Assembly (NCBI RefSeq): GCF_900114535.1
Contig: NZ_FOTK01000016.1
Location: 62,001-126,000, forward strand
Direction of reading: 5' to 3'
Source: Methylobacterium pseudosasicola
GTDB taxonomy: Bacteria; Pseudomonadota; Alphaproteobacteria; Rhizobiales; Beijerinckiaceae
DNA: 64,000 nt
Of the stretch, positions 27,788-37,098 are shown in pieces. The notes under the pieces are model-generated. The model worked only from the letters and a program-made list of their open reading frames with translations, made no database searches and was not told where the DNA came from. A program made the position numbers and the translations under genes. Within the stretch, counting starts at the first letter, position 1. Every line of letters starts with the position of its first letter.

Positions 27788-30436
27788 TCACTCGGCAGCG
27801 TTGCGCAACCTGGACTCGGTGGACCGCAGCGCCAGTCGTGTCGGGAAGCGCGCGGCTTCTGCCTCGCTGGACACACTCGCCACGAGACTGCCTTTGGGCA
27901 GCACCGCCGTCGTCACATCGATCAGCGTCTCCGCGCCGCGCTCCAGCTGCTCGCTCACCCGGTCGACCACCAGGATTTCGGGGTCCCGCAACAGGGCGCG
28001 GGCCAGGCCGATCCGGACGCGCACGCGTTCGGTCAGGAGCTGGCCGCGATTGCCGACCTGCTGGTCGAGGCCGCGCCGCTGGACCGGCCGCTCCAGGTCG
28101 AACTGGCGGAACACCGCCCGGGCCTCGCGCTGGACGATCTGCTCGCCATGCATGCGCGCCGTGTCGATGCGGCCGAACAGAAGGTTGTCGAGGACGGTGC
28201 TGCGTGGGTTGATCCGATTCGGGTCGTAGGATTCGATGTCGCAGCCGTCATGGCCGTGCATGAATGCCTGCACCACGCCGCGCGCGCCGACGATGCGAAG
28301 CTTGAGGGAGGTGTCGAGCAGGCCGAAGCGCATCCGCGGTTCGACATAGGCCAGCGCGAGCGCCAGAAACGCCACGCTGTCCGTCTCGTCCAGGCGCCCC
28401 TCCGCGGGCAGGCGCGCGAGCCGCCGCAGGTAGTCGGGCAGGGCGTCCGGGGTGATGAGCGAGAAGCGCCGGAACAGGGGGTGGCCCGGCGGCACGTCGG
28501 CGAAGATGTCCCTAAGGTTCCGGGCGATCGCCACGCCCATCCGGTCGAGGTCGTCCAGGAGCTTTACCCGGTCCAGCGCCTCCCGGAACAGCCGCACGCT
28601 TGCGAGCCGTCGCGGATCGGTCAGGGTCGGGTCGCGCGGCACCCCGAACAGCAGATTCTCCGCCACCGTCGCCTGGACGTTGTAGCTGCCGCGCGAGAAC
28701 GGGATCACCAGGTCGGCGAGCCCGCTCTGGGCGAAATGCTCGCGCAGATGCTCCCGGGCGGCGATCATGCGCCGGCCGGCTGGCGTATCGTGGACCACGG
28801 TGCTGAGGGCGCCGAGGCCGAACCGGTACAGGTCGTCGCCGAGATCGAGCTTGAAGAGCAGGTCGAGCAGGCGTTCGTCGAATTCCCGGGCATCGCGGAC
28901 GCCGAACTTGGCGTAATCGATCCAGGGATCGTCGATGCTATCGGCGGGATTGCCGGTCTTCACCGCCTCGTTGATCCGCGACTTGCTGAGGTCGATCGCC
29001 GAGGTCCGAAGGGGTTTGACCCGCAGCCCGTAGAGCAAGTTGTCGCGCACCGTCCCGGGGAACAGGACCGGTTCGAGATCGGCGAAGGCGATGCGGCGGG
29101 CCCGGGTCGACCGCGGCAGGGTCGACAGGTCGTGGTCGCCGATCCGGATCGATCCGCTGGTCGGGACCCGCAGGCCGGCGAGCGCCCGGGCGAATTCCTG
29201 CGCGATCGGACCGGGAGGAACCAGGGCGAACTGGCCCGGCAGGGCGACCTGGACATCGCCGATCTCGATCGGCAGGCCCCCCTGGGGATCGCGCAGCGCC
29301 AGGGCCTCGGCGCGCAGCGGGCTGCCGAGCAGCGGCGGCGTCCCCGGCTTCTCCCGCTCCGCGGGCAGGAGGCGCTGCGGCCCGAAATGGGCCGCCACGG
29401 TCTCGTACTTCACCTCGACATCGAGGCGCTGCTGGTCCCAGTCGATCAGCTCCTTCAGCGGCGGCGGTAGGTCGCGATAGGCGGCGAGCACCGCCACGAG
29501 CTGGCCGATATCGAGCTCGCCCTTCAGCGCGAACACGCCGCCGATGGCGTAGAACAGGAACGGCGTGATCTGCGCGAGCAGGTTGTTGAGGTATTTGACC
29601 GCGAACTTCCGCCGGTAGATGCGCAGGCGCAGGTCGTACAGGCTGTAGAGCCGGCCACCGATCTCGGCCCGCTCCCAGCGGCCGGTATCGTTCAGTGTCA
29701 CCGCCTGCAGCCCATCGAGCACCTCGGCCACCCGGCCGGCGAGGTTGCGCGAGGCGATCTGGCGTTGCCGGCTGAGCAGGATGATCTGCCGCCGCAGCCG
29801 CGGGATCACGGTCATCTGCACCGCCACCATCCCGCCGGCGGCGAGGCCGAGCCAGATGTTCTGCATCATGATGAAGGCGAGCGCCGTGGCCGCCTGGGTG
29901 CCGAGGAAGACCGGCACCACGATCGCGTCGCCGATGAACGAGCCGATCGGCTCGACCTCGTCGCGGATGATCGTCGCCGTCTCGGAGGACTTCACCTCGC
30001 GCTGCGCCTCCGGGGTGAAGCGCAGCATCAGCGAGAAGAGCTGGAAGCGCAGCCGGCGCAGCATCCGCTCGCCGAGAATGCCCTTCTGCAGGTTGATGTA
30101 GAACTTGAACGCGCCGTTGATCAGCACGAGGGTGAGGAACAGGGTCGAGAGCCCGAGCAGCAACTCGAACCGATCGAACTGGAAACCCTCGAACACACGC
30201 GTCGTGCCACCACCCAGCAGGTCCGGCCAATGGATCGTCACGTCGAGGAACGGCGCGGTGGCCTCGCCATGCGCGAAGGCCTTGCCGGTTATGGCATCGT
30301 TGACGATGCGCTTGGGCAGATCGAGCGATGCGAAGTAGAACGGCAGAGAGGCCAGCACCACGGCGCAGATCTTGAGCTGCTCGGCCTTGGAGTAGCGCCA
30401 GATGTAGGGAAAGAGCCGCGGCTCAAGCTCGCGCAT
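27788..30436 (-). CDS. ABC transporter-like protein with degenerate nucleotide-binding motifs
   Basis: An 882-residue protein from the ATG at 30436 (a GTG at 30496 gives 20 more residues). An exporter-type transmembrane region spans about residues 20-340 with several helices (IWLGLAAGGMVAVQMTVIP). Nucleotide-binding-like regions follow, but Walker A is PPGPIAQE instead of GxxGxGKS, with no lysine. The signature is LTERVRVRIGLARALLRD instead of LSGGQ, and Walker B is ILVVDRV with Arg for Glu. Three DNLLYG/ENLLFG/DNLLFG segments recur. ATP hydrolysis seems impossible at these sites. It may need a partner NBD or act as a non-transport scaffold. Confidence 0.7.
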   Translation of the reverse strand: MRELEPRLFPYIWRYSKAEQLKICAVVLASLPFYFASLDLPKRIVNDAITGKAFAHGEATAPFLDVTIHWPDLLGGGTTRVFEGFQFDRFELLLGLSTLFLTLVLINGAFKFYINLQKGILGERMLRRLRFQLFSLMLRFTPEAQREVKSSETATIIRDEVEPIGSFIGDAIVVPVFLGTQAATALAFIMMQNIWLGLAAGGMVAVQMTVIPRLRRQIILLSRQRQIASRNLAGRVAEVLDGLQAVTLNDTGRWERAEIGGRLYSLYDLRLRIYRRKFAVKYLNNLLAQITPFLFYAIGGVFALKGELDIGQLVAVLAAYRDLPPPLKELIDWDQQRLDVEVKYETVAAHFGPQRLLPAEREKPGTPPLLGSPLRAEALALRDPQGGLPIEIGDVQVALPGQFALVPPGPIAQEFARALAGLRVPTSGSIRIGDHDLSTLPRSTRARRIAFADLEPVLFPGTVRDNLLYGLRVKPLRTSAIDLSKSRINEAVKTGNPADSIDDPWIDYAKFGVRDAREFDERLLDLLFKLDLGDDLYRFGLGALSTVVHDTPAGRRMIAAREHLREHFAQSGLADLVIPFSRGSYNVQATVAENLLFGVPRDPTLTDPRRLASVRLFREALDRVKLLDDLDRMGVAIARNLRDIFADVPPGHPLFRRFSLITPDALPDYLRRLARLPAEGRLDETDSVAFLALALAYVEPRMRFGLLDTSLKLRIVGARGVVQAFMHGHDGCDIESYDPNRINPRSTVLDNLLFGRIDTARMHGEQIVQREARAVFRQFDLERPVQRRGLDQQVGNRGQLLTERVRVRIGLARALLRDPEILVVDRVSEQLERGAETLIDVTTAVLPKGSLVASVSSEAEAARFPTRLALRSTESRLRNAAE

Positions 30437-30719
30437 CGGGAACGTCCGGCAAAGGTCTCTCCTGGCGAAAACGATGCCGGCTCGGTGTGCGCCCACGCAC
30501 AGATCTAAGCGAAAACGTCATCGAACGATGCGGTTCCATTGCGTAAGCTTGGCGGCACCGGACGCGGCCCGCCGGTCCCGTTGACGCGACCGGGCGGTCC
30601 CGATGGGCGGCCGTCGTGTCATCGCGCCGTCATATAGGGCGCGCCGGGCGCAGAGCGGCACCATCCGATCACGGATTGGCGTGCCGTGCAGTGCGCACCT
30701 CGGGACGTTGTGCGACGGT

Positions 30720-31421
30720 TCAGACCGAGCGTGTCACGCCGCCATCGACGCGCAGGTTCTGACCGGTGATGTAGGCCGCGCCGTCCGAGGCGAGGAACGC
30801 AATCGTGGCGGCGATCTCGTCGGTGCGGCCGTAGCGGCCCATCGGGACGCCCTGCCGGCGCTCCTCCGTGGCGGGCAGGCTGTCGATCCAGCCCGGCAGC
30901 ACGTTGTTCATGCGGACGTTGTCGGCCGCGTAGGTGTCGGCGAACAGTTTCGTGTAGGCCGCGAGCCCGGCCCGGAACACCGCCGAGGTCGGGAACATCG
31001 GGCTCGGCTCGAAGGCCCAGGCGGTGGAGATGTTGATGATCGTGCCGGCGCGCTGCGCCTGCATGATCGGCGTCACCAGGCGCGCCGCCCGCACCACGTT
31101 CATCAGATAGGTGTCCAGGCCGGCGTGCCACTGCGCGTCGGTGATGTCGAGCAACGGCGCCCGCGGTCCGTGGCCGGCGCTGTTGACCAGGACATCGATC
31201 CGGCCCCAGCGGGCCGTCGCCCCGTCAACCAGGCGCTGCAGGTCCTCGCTGGACTGGTTCGAGCCGGTCACGCCGAACCCGCCCAGTTCCTGACCCAGGG
31301 CTTCACCCTTGCCGGACGACGACAGGATGCCGACCGCGAAACCGTCCGCCGCGAGTTTCTGGGCGGCGGCCGCGCCCATGCCGCTGCCGCCCGCCGTCAC
31401 GAGAGCCACCCTGTCGCCCAT
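30720..31421 (-). CDS. SDR-family protein lacking the YxxxK catalytic pair
   Basis: A 233-residue Rossmann-fold protein. The nucleotide loop is VTAGGSGMGAAAA (residues 8-20), and NSAGHG is the usual NAG motif. Catalytic Ser is S132 in INISTAW. The YxxxK segment aligns with SAVFR (S146-R150), so the catalytic Tyr and Lys are absent; R150 might partly replace Lys. The C-terminal ITGQNLRVDGGVTRSV is normal. It may be an SDR of altered chemistry or a non-catalytic binder. Confidence 0.8.
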   Translation of the reverse strand: MGDRVALVTAGGSGMGAAAAQKLAADGFAVGILSSSGKGEALGQELGGFGVTGSNQSSEDLQRLVDGATARWGRIDVLVNSAGHGPRAPLLDITDAQWHAGLDTYLMNVVRAARLVTPIMQAQRAGTIINISTAWAFEPSPMFPTSAVFRAGLAAYTKLFADTYAADNVRMNNVLPGWIDSLPATEERRQGVPMGRYGRTDEIAATIAFLASDGAAYITGQNLRVDGGVTRSV

Positions 31422-31792
31422 AATCGTCCGCTCCGCTCTCGCCCGGTGATCCTGCCAGGCAGATGCAGGGGCGGCGAATCGCCACCGCCGGCAAGCCGTA
31501 TGGGTTTAAGGTACTTGAGCGGTCGGGCGGAACGGACTTTGCAGCAGAACCGACGCGACCACGATGTGCGGTGGGGCGGATCGCGGCTGCTTCGAGCCGG
31601 AAATTCGTTGGCACCACGTGTGGTTTAGCGGGGGACGCCGCGCGCAACGGCGTACCGGCATGCGTGCGGCGGCCTTGCGGGCGGACGCGCGGGCTTATAT
31701 TGCGACGCAACCACCTCGACCGTACCTCACCCGGCGCGGACGGCCGCGCCGCGCGGCCGCCAGGGAGCCGGCACAACCCGTTTCGGGCCGCC
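31422..31792. other. Intergenic region upstream of typA
   Basis: 371 bp between the divergent SDR gene and typA. It should contain promoters for both. TATATT at 31696 is a possible -10 with only a weak TTGCGG upstream. The readable frame through it is the typA frame extended upstream, not an independent gene. Confidence 0.4.
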
Positions 31793-33619
31793 ATGAATCT
31801 GCGCAACATCGCCATCATTGCCCACGTCGACCACGGCAAGACGACGCTCGTCGACAAGCTGCTGGCTCAGTCCGGCACCTTCCGCGAGAATCAGCGGGTC
31901 GAGGAGCGGGCGATGGACTCCAACGACCTGGAGAAGGAGCGTGGCATCACGATCCTGGCCAAGGCCACCTCGGTCGTCTGGGAGGACACCCGGGTCAACA
32001 TCGTCGACACCCCCGGCCACGCCGATTTCGGCGGCGAGGTCGAGCGCATCCTGTCGATGGTCGACGGTGTGATTGTGCTGGTGGACGCCGCCGAGGGGCC
32101 GATGCCCCAGACCAAGTTCGTGGTCGGCAAGGCCCTCAAGATCGGCCTGCGCCCGATCGTGGCGATCAACAAGGTCGACCGCCCGGACGCCCGCATCAAC
32201 GAGGTCGTGAACGAGGTGTTCGACCTGTTCGCGGCGCTCGACGCCACCGACGAGCAGCTCGACTTCCCGATCCTCTACGGGTCCGGCCGCAACGGCTGGA
32301 TGGCCGACAGCCCCGAGGCCGACCCGTCAGTGGGCCTCAAGCCGCTGTTCGAACTCGTGCTGAAGCACGTGCCGCCGGCCAAGGTCGAAGAGGGTCCGTT
32401 CCGGATGCTCGGCACCCTGCTCGAGGCCAATCCGTTCCTGGGCCGGATCATCACCGGGCGCATCGCGTCGGGCACCGTGAAGCCGAACCAGCAGATCAAG
32501 GTGCTGTCGCGGGACGGCAAGGTGGTCGAGACCGGCCGCGTCTCGAAGATCCTCGCCTTCCGGGGCCTGGAGCGCGCCCCGATCGATATCGGCGAGGCGG
32601 GCGACATCGTCTCCATCGCCGGCCTGATCAAGGGCACCGTGGCTGACACGTTCTGCGACCCGCAGGTGGATACCCCGATCCAGGCCCAGCCGATCGATCC
32701 GCCGACCGTCACCATGTCGTTCATCGTCAACGACTCGCCGCTCGCCGGCACCGAGGGCGACAAGGTCACCAGCCGGATGATCCGCGACCGCCTGTTCAAG
32801 GAGGGCGAGGGCAACGTCACGCTGAAGATCGAGGAAGCCGCCGACAAGGATTCGTTTTATGTCTCCGGTCGTGGCGAATTGCAGCTCGCCATCCTGATCG
32901 AGACCATGCGCCGCGAGGGCTTCGAGATCGCTGTCTCTCGCCCACGGGTCGTCTACGAGAAGGACGAGAACGGCGAACTCCTCGAGCCGATCGAAGAGGT
33001 CGTGATCGACGTCGACGAGGAGCATTCGGGCGTCGTCGTCCAGAAGATGTCCGAGCGGAAGGCCGAGATGCTGGAGATGCGGCCTTCGGGCGGCGATCGT
33101 CTGCGCCTCGTGTTCCACGCTCCGACCCGCGGCCTGATCGGTTACCAGGGCGAGCTGCTCACCGACACCCGCGGCACGGCGATCATGAACCGCCTGTTCA
33201 AGGCGTACGAGCCGTTCAAGGGCGAGATCGCCGGCCGCCGCAACGGCGTGCTGATCTCCAACGACAAGGGCGAGGCCGTGGCCTACGCCATGTGGAACCT
33301 CGAAGACCGCGGCCCGATGATGATCGAGCCCGGCTGGAAGGTCTACCAGGGCATGATCATCGGAGAGCACAACCGCGAGAACGATCTCGAAGTGAACGTG
33401 CTCAAGGGCAAGAAGCTCACCAACATCCGCACCACCTCGAAGGACGAGGCCGTGCGTCTGACGCCGCCGATCCGCATGACCCTGGAGCGTTCGCTCGCCT
33501 GGATTCAGGACGACGAGCTGGTCGAGGTCACGCCGAAGTCGATCCGCTTGCGTAAGACCGTGCTCGACCCGAACGACCGCAAGCGCGTCGAGCGCTCGTC
33601 GAAGGACACTGCCGCCTGA
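31793..33619 (+). CDS. typA: Translational GTPase TypA/BipA
   Basis: A 608-residue ribosome-binding GTPase involved in ribosome assembly and stress adaptation. The ATG at 31793 opens MNLRNIAIIAHVDHGKTT, with the P-loop at residues 10-18; G2 RGITI, G3 DTPGHADF and G4 NKVDRP follow. The C-terminal domain is typical: PTRGLIGYQGELLTDTRG and AYAMWNLEDRG, GEHNRENDLEVN. The upstream extension from 31463 has no family match. Confidence 0.97.
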   Translation: MNLRNIAIIAHVDHGKTTLVDKLLAQSGTFRENQRVEERAMDSNDLEKERGITILAKATSVVWEDTRVNIVDTPGHADFGGEVERILSMVDGVIVLVDAAEGPMPQTKFVVGKALKIGLRPIVAINKVDRPDARINEVVNEVFDLFAALDATDEQLDFPILYGSGRNGWMADSPEADPSVGLKPLFELVLKHVPPAKVEEGPFRMLGTLLEANPFLGRIITGRIASGTVKPNQQIKVLSRDGKVVETGRVSKILAFRGLERAPIDIGEAGDIVSIAGLIKGTVADTFCDPQVDTPIQAQPIDPPTVTMSFIVNDSPLAGTEGDKVTSRMIRDRLFKEGEGNVTLKIEEAADKDSFYVSGRGELQLAILIETMRREGFEIAVSRPRVVYEKDENGELLEPIEEVVIDVDEEHSGVVVQKMSERKAEMLEMRPSGGDRLRLVFHAPTRGLIGYQGELLTDTRGTAIMNRLFKAYEPFKGEIAGRRNGVLISNDKGEAVAYAMWNLEDRGPMMIEPGWKVYQGMIIGEHNRENDLEVNVLKGKKLTNIRTTSKDEAVRLTPPIRMTLERSLAWIQDDELVEVTPKSIRLRKTVLDPNDRKRVERSSKDTAA

Positions 33620-33630
33620 GCTGAATGCCG

Positions 33631-33658
33631 GGCAACCGGGCGCTCAGGCCCGGTTGCC
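33631..33658 (+). terminator. Hairpin downstream of typA
   Basis: A perfect 11-bp stem GGCAACCGGGC / GCCCGGTTGCC with a 6-nt loop, 11 bp past the typA stop. No T-run follows. Confidence 0.6.
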
Positions 33659-33755
33659 GATGGGGCCTCATTCTGTCCCTCGGTTGACCCAACGGATCGT
33701 CCCGCCGAGCATTCTGACTCGGTGGGGTGGGTCCGATCGGGCCGCATGAAACCCC

Positions 33756-33989
33756 GTGACTACGATGCCCGTCGCATTGAATGCCAACCGGCCAGTTCGC
33801 TCTGCCGCCGCTCCGTATCTCGTCGGCCAGGATGGCAAAGGCCATTGGGTCGCCGTCGCGACTGGCGGCAGGGCAGGGGGGTTGTTTCGCACCCGCCAGG
33901 ATGCGATCCGCTACGCCTGCGTCGAGACCGGCTGCCGTCCGGATGACGTCGCGCTGGCTGTCGAGCCGATCCGCTTCCGGCTTTCCTAA
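33756..33989 (+). CDS. Small conserved-looking protein with RTRQDAIRYA motif
   Basis: A 77-residue protein from the GTG at 33756; ATG at 33765 is an alternative start. It reads APYLVGQDGKGHWVAVATGG, then GGLFRTRQDAIRYACVET. This looks like a compact beta-beta-alpha domain in which strands display Trp and Arg. I recall similar small proteins from related genomes but no function. It stands alone between the typA hairpin and the small-protein operon. Confidence 0.6.
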   Translation: MTTMPVALNANRPVRSAAAPYLVGQDGKGHWVAVATGGRAGGLFRTRQDAIRYACVETGCRPDDVALAVEPIRFRLS

Positions 33990-34000
33990 TCCGATCACCG

Positions 34001-34031
34001 GCTGACCCCGAGGCAGAGCCCCAGGGTCAGC
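34001..34031. terminator. Hairpin between convergent small genes
   Basis: Stem GCTGACCC / GGGTCAGC (34001-34008 with 34024-34031) with a 15-nt loop, in the 62-bp gap between convergent genes. It may be a bidirectional terminator. Confidence 0.45.
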
Positions 34032-34051
34032 GGCGATCTCAAGACGTTCGC

Positions 34052-34204
34052 TCAGCTGCCGCCGGGATCGGTCTCGTCGTTCTGGCTCTTGTCGCCCTGC
34101 GGACCCATGCCGGGCTTGCCGTCGGTCTTCTCGTTCGGGTCCTTCACCGCGTCGGGCGCGACATTGGCCGGCTTCTCCGGCTTCGGATCTTCGCGCTCGC
34201 TCAT
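34052..34204 (-). CDS. Small hydrophilic protein, operon gene 3
   Basis: A 50-residue Lys/Asp/Glu/Pro/Gly-rich protein (MSEREDPKPEKPANV, then GKPGMGPQGDKSQNDETD) with no hydrophobic core, so likely disordered. The start ATG has a strong AGGAGGACAAAAA ribosome site and overlaps the upstream gene stop (ATGA). I recognise no family, but translational coupling to two similar genes argues that it is real. Confidence 0.65.
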   Translation of the reverse strand: MSEREDPKPEKPANVAPDAVKDPNEKTDGKPGMGPQGDKSQNDETDPGGS

Positions 34205-34515
34205 TTTTTGTCCTCCTGCTCGACCCGATAATGGCCATCGGCCACTTTCTGGTCGGCGGCCGGGCCTCGCGACGCCGTCTGATCCGAATGGCCGCCGGAC
34301 GAGCCGCCGACCGCCGGAGGCGAGCGTCCGGCCTCGCCGGATTTGCCCCAACCCTCCTTGGATTCTGTCTTGGCCGCCTCGCCCGGACCCATATCGGTGA
34401 TCGCCGCCTGTTCGGAGGTCTGGTGACCGCCGCCCGCCGGGGGCTCGCCCTTCGAGCCGACCGTGTCATCGGGCTTGCGGGTAACGGTTCCGGAATCGCT
34501 GGTGAGCCTACCCAT
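34201..34515 (-). CDS. Small hydrophilic protein, operon gene 2
   Basis: A 104-residue disordered-looking protein rich in Gly, Ser, Glu, Lys and Asp (SEQAAITDMGPGEAAKTESKE, then KEGWGKSGEAGRSPP). No signal peptide or hydrophobic segment. It overlaps the downstream gene by 4 bp and the upstream gene by 1 bp (TGATG). No family recognised. Confidence 0.65.
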   Translation of the reverse strand: MGRLTSDSGTVTRKPDDTVGSKGEPPAGGGHQTSEQAAITDMGPGEAAKTESKEGWGKSGEAGRSPPAVGGSSGGHSDQTASRGPAADQKVADGHYRVEQEDKK

Positions 34516-34853
34516 CAGCGTTTCCCATCGTCCTGGCCGACCGCCGCAGTGGCCCGGTCGATCGCCTCGCCCAGGTTCGAGCCCTTGCCCGACGTGTTGC
34601 CGAACTCGCCTTGCAGCTTCTTCAGATTCTCGGGCGGCGTCTCTGCCTCGGTGGCGTCGGTGGCGTCCGAACCTGGCGTGCCGGAGGCGATCCGCGCCGC
34701 CTCGGCATCGCCCGCCGGATCCCGCTTCAGGTCGGCCTGCGTGTTGGCGGGCAGACCCACGTCGAGGGGCGAGTCCTGGCCGAGATCCTGACCGTTGCGG
34801 TCGGCATTGGCGTTGAAGTCTTTCAACGACGGCCGTGTCGTCTGCTCTGCCAT
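34515..34853 (-). CDS. Small hydrophilic protein, operon gene 1
   Basis: A 112-residue acidic, Gly/Asn/Asp-rich protein (ADRNGQDLGQDSPLDVG, then ENLKKLQGEFGNTSGKGS), first in the operon. The ATG at 34853 has a GCAGGAG site. Composition matches hydrophilin- or LEA-like stress proteins, but I cannot assign a family. The stop overlaps the next start. Confidence 0.65.
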   Translation of the reverse strand: MAEQTTRPSLKDFNANADRNGQDLGQDSPLDVGLPANTQADLKRDPAGDAEAARIASGTPGSDATDATEAETPPENLKKLQGEFGNTSGKGSNLGEAIDRATAAVGQDDGKR

Positions 34854-34959
34854 GGCTCCTGCCTCTCCTGCTGTGCGCTGTGGCGGGACAACGGGGGCGG
34901 GAGATCAGGGTTGCGTCGGGGGCGCCGATCCGCGCACCGGGCTTGGGACGACCCGGGCT

Positions 34960-35457
34960 TCAGGGGCCGACGATCTTCGGGACGACATTCTGCGTCAGCG
35001 CCCGCACCGAATCCTCGGCATGCCCGGGGCTGTCGGCCCTAGCCCGGATCGTCAGCAGATCGCCGTCGCGCAGGATCACGGCGGTCGATCCGCCGCCGTT
35101 TTCCAAAGCATAGACGGTGATCCAGCCGATCGCCGGGCTCACGGGCAGAGCCGAGAGGCGGCAATCGGGGTTCTGCTTGATGCACAGCGATTCGAGCTTC
35201 GCGAACGAAGTCACGCCGGATCGAACACGCGTCTCGGTCCCGTCGTTCGAGGCTCCGAGTTGGATCTCGACCGCCGGTGAACCCGTGCATGGGGAGCAGG
35301 TGAGGGCGAGGTTGAGGGGGGTCGCCTGCACCGTGGGTTTGCCGCCGACTGCGGTCTTGATCGGGTCCACGAAGGCCGTGAGGTCGTGGCTGGCAAAACC
35401 CTGGGCCTGCGTGGCGTGGGCGATGAGGCAGCCGAGGAGAACGAGGAGGCAGCGCAT
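34960..35457 (-). CDS. Exported hypothetical protein, periplasmic
   Basis: A 165-residue protein with a classic signal peptide (CLLVLLGCLIAHATQAQ). The mature part carries four cysteines in CSPCTGS and LCIKQNPDCRL patterns that could form two disulfides in the periplasm. No family is recognised. It lies upstream of the small-protein operon on the same strand (107-bp gap). Confidence 0.65.
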   Translation of the reverse strand: MRCLLVLLGCLIAHATQAQGFASHDLTAFVDPIKTAVGGKPTVQATPLNLALTCSPCTGSPAVEIQLGASNDGTETRVRSGVTSFAKLESLCIKQNPDCRLSALPVSPAIGWITVYALENGGGSTAVILRDGDLLTIRARADSPGHAEDSVRALTQNVVPKIVGP

Positions 35458-35842
35458 GCGAGAATGTCCGTCCGATCGTCGGGTCGCCGGCAGCGACCCA
35501 GGATTCAGATGACCTATGCGCGACGTTTTTCCAAGGTTTGTGTCCGGCTGTGTACTTAGCCGAAGCGCAGATCACAGATGATGCTGAAGAATATTGACGA
35601 TGCGACCCAGAAAATTCGCGCTTTTTATCAGGACGACATATCGATCCCCTGATCTGTGATCACGTGCATCAGTTTATCGATCGGGAAATCAGACTCATCA
35701 ACATCTTGAATAGGCCGAAAACAGTGTGCCGGATCGCGATCCAAGGGTAACCCCTCAACAGCAAAGCCGCGCTGGCTCCAGTGGAACCGGCGCGGCTTTT
35801 GAGATCGTGGTCGAGGCGAGGCGGTGGGCGCCTTCGGAGGTG
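35458..35842. other. Intergenic region between the exported protein and cysK
   Basis: 385 bp, AT-rich from about 35580 to 35720. It holds the promoter of the exported protein and the cysK 3' end with its hairpin. No gene seen. Confidence 0.45.
35764..35798 (-). terminator. Hairpin at the 3' side of cysK
   Basis: A 9-bp stem AAGCCGCGC / GCGCGGCTT with a 17-nt loop that pairs further. On the + strand it is followed by TTTTG, so it may act in either direction. It is 44 bp beyond the cysK stop. Confidence 0.55.
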
Positions 35843-36817
35843 CTAGCCGATTCCGTCGAACAGGGCCGAGGAGATGTAGCGCTCGGCAAAGGAGCAGGCG
35901 ATCGTGACGATCCGCTTGCCCTGGAACTCCGGCCGCTTGGCCAGTTCCAGCGCCGCCGCGACGTTGCCGCCCGTGGAGATGCCGCCCGGAATGCCCTCCA
36001 GCCGGGCCAGTGCCCGCGAGGTTTCGAAGGCGGTCTCGTTGGAGACCTTGAGCACGCCGTCCAGGATGTCGGTGTGCAGGTTCTCCGGGATGAAGCCCGC
36101 GCCGATGCCCTGGATCTTGTGCGGGCCGGGCTGCCCGCCGGAGATCACCGGCGAGTCCACCGGCTCCACCGCAAAAACCTTGAGGTTCGGCAGGCGCGGC
36201 TTCAGCACTTCGCCGACGCCGGTCACGGTGCCGCCGGTGCCGACGCCGGCCACGAAGGCATCGAGCTGGCCGCCGGTGTCGGTCCAGATCTCTTCCGCCG
36301 TGGTCTTGCGGTGGATCTCGGGGTTGGCCGGGTTCGAGAATTGCTGCGGCACCACGGCGCCGGGGATTTCCTTCAGAAGCTCCTCGGCCTTGGCGATGGC
36401 GCCCTTCATCCCCTGCGCGCCGGGGGTGAGCGCCAGCTCGGCGCCCAGGAAGGCCAGCATCTTGCGGCGCTCCAGAGACATCGTCTCGGGCATGACCAGG
36501 ATCAGCCGGTAGCCCCGGGCCGCAGCCACGAAGGCCAGGGCGATACCGGTATTACCGGAGGTCGGCTCGATCAGCGTGCCGCCGGGCTTCAGCTTGCCCG
36601 AGGCCTCGAGCGAGTCGATCATGTTGACGCCGATGCGGTCCTTGACGCTGGCGATCGGGTTGAAGAACTCGAGCTTTAACAGGATCTCGGCATCGACGCC
36701 GTGCTCCTTGGGCAGGCGGTTGAGGCGCACCAGCGGGGTGTTGCCGATGGTCTCGGTGATCGAGCCGTAGACACGGCCGTGGCCGACCTTCGCCGGCGCG
36801 TTGAGGGAATCGGCCAT
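35843..36817 (-). CDS. cysK: Cysteine synthase A (O-acetylserine sulfhydrylase)
   Basis: A 324-residue PLP enzyme making cysteine from O-acetylserine and sulfide. K59 in NPIASVKDRIG is the PLP lysine; TSGNTGIALAFVAA and the phosphate loop GTGGTVTGVGEV are present. The ATG at 36817 is preceded by AGGAG; an 81-residue upstream extension has no similarity to the family. Divergent from a TRAP-type protein. Confidence 0.96.
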   Translation of the reverse strand: MADSLNAPAKVGHGRVYGSITETIGNTPLVRLNRLPKEHGVDAEILLKLEFFNPIASVKDRIGVNMIDSLEASGKLKPGGTLIEPTSGNTGIALAFVAAARGYRLILVMPETMSLERRKMLAFLGAELALTPGAQGMKGAIAKAEELLKEIPGAVVPQQFSNPANPEIHRKTTAEEIWTDTGGQLDAFVAGVGTGGTVTGVGEVLKPRLPNLKVFAVEPVDSPVISGGQPGPHKIQGIGAGFIPENLHTDILDGVLKVSNETAFETSRALARLEGIPGGISTGGNVAAALELAKRPEFQGKRIVTIACSFAERYISSALFDGIG

Positions 36818-37098
36818 CGCGGAACTCCTGCAGATCTCGAGTCGGACAGATGTCGGGTCCGGACGGTCCGGGCCAAGGGGAAGCCCTGGCCGGCCGGCGG
36901 ATGGAAGGCTGCGATATCGCGTCGCCGAAGCTGGGGCAATCGGGCTAAGTGTCCTGTACGAAAGTTCTTTTTGCCTGTGTCGCGGATTATTGGCGATTAT
37001 GGAAGAAGGCGGCTGACGCGCCCGCGTTCTGTAGAATATCGTTCTCTCGCCGGGCGCCATGCGCCGCCCCGCCTGCGGCTGCTGACGAGGGGTGCCCG

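Noticed and set aside
31463..31792. 110-residue N-terminal extension of TypA
   Set aside because: No similarity to the family; the canonical MNLRNIAIIAHVDHGK start is at 31793.
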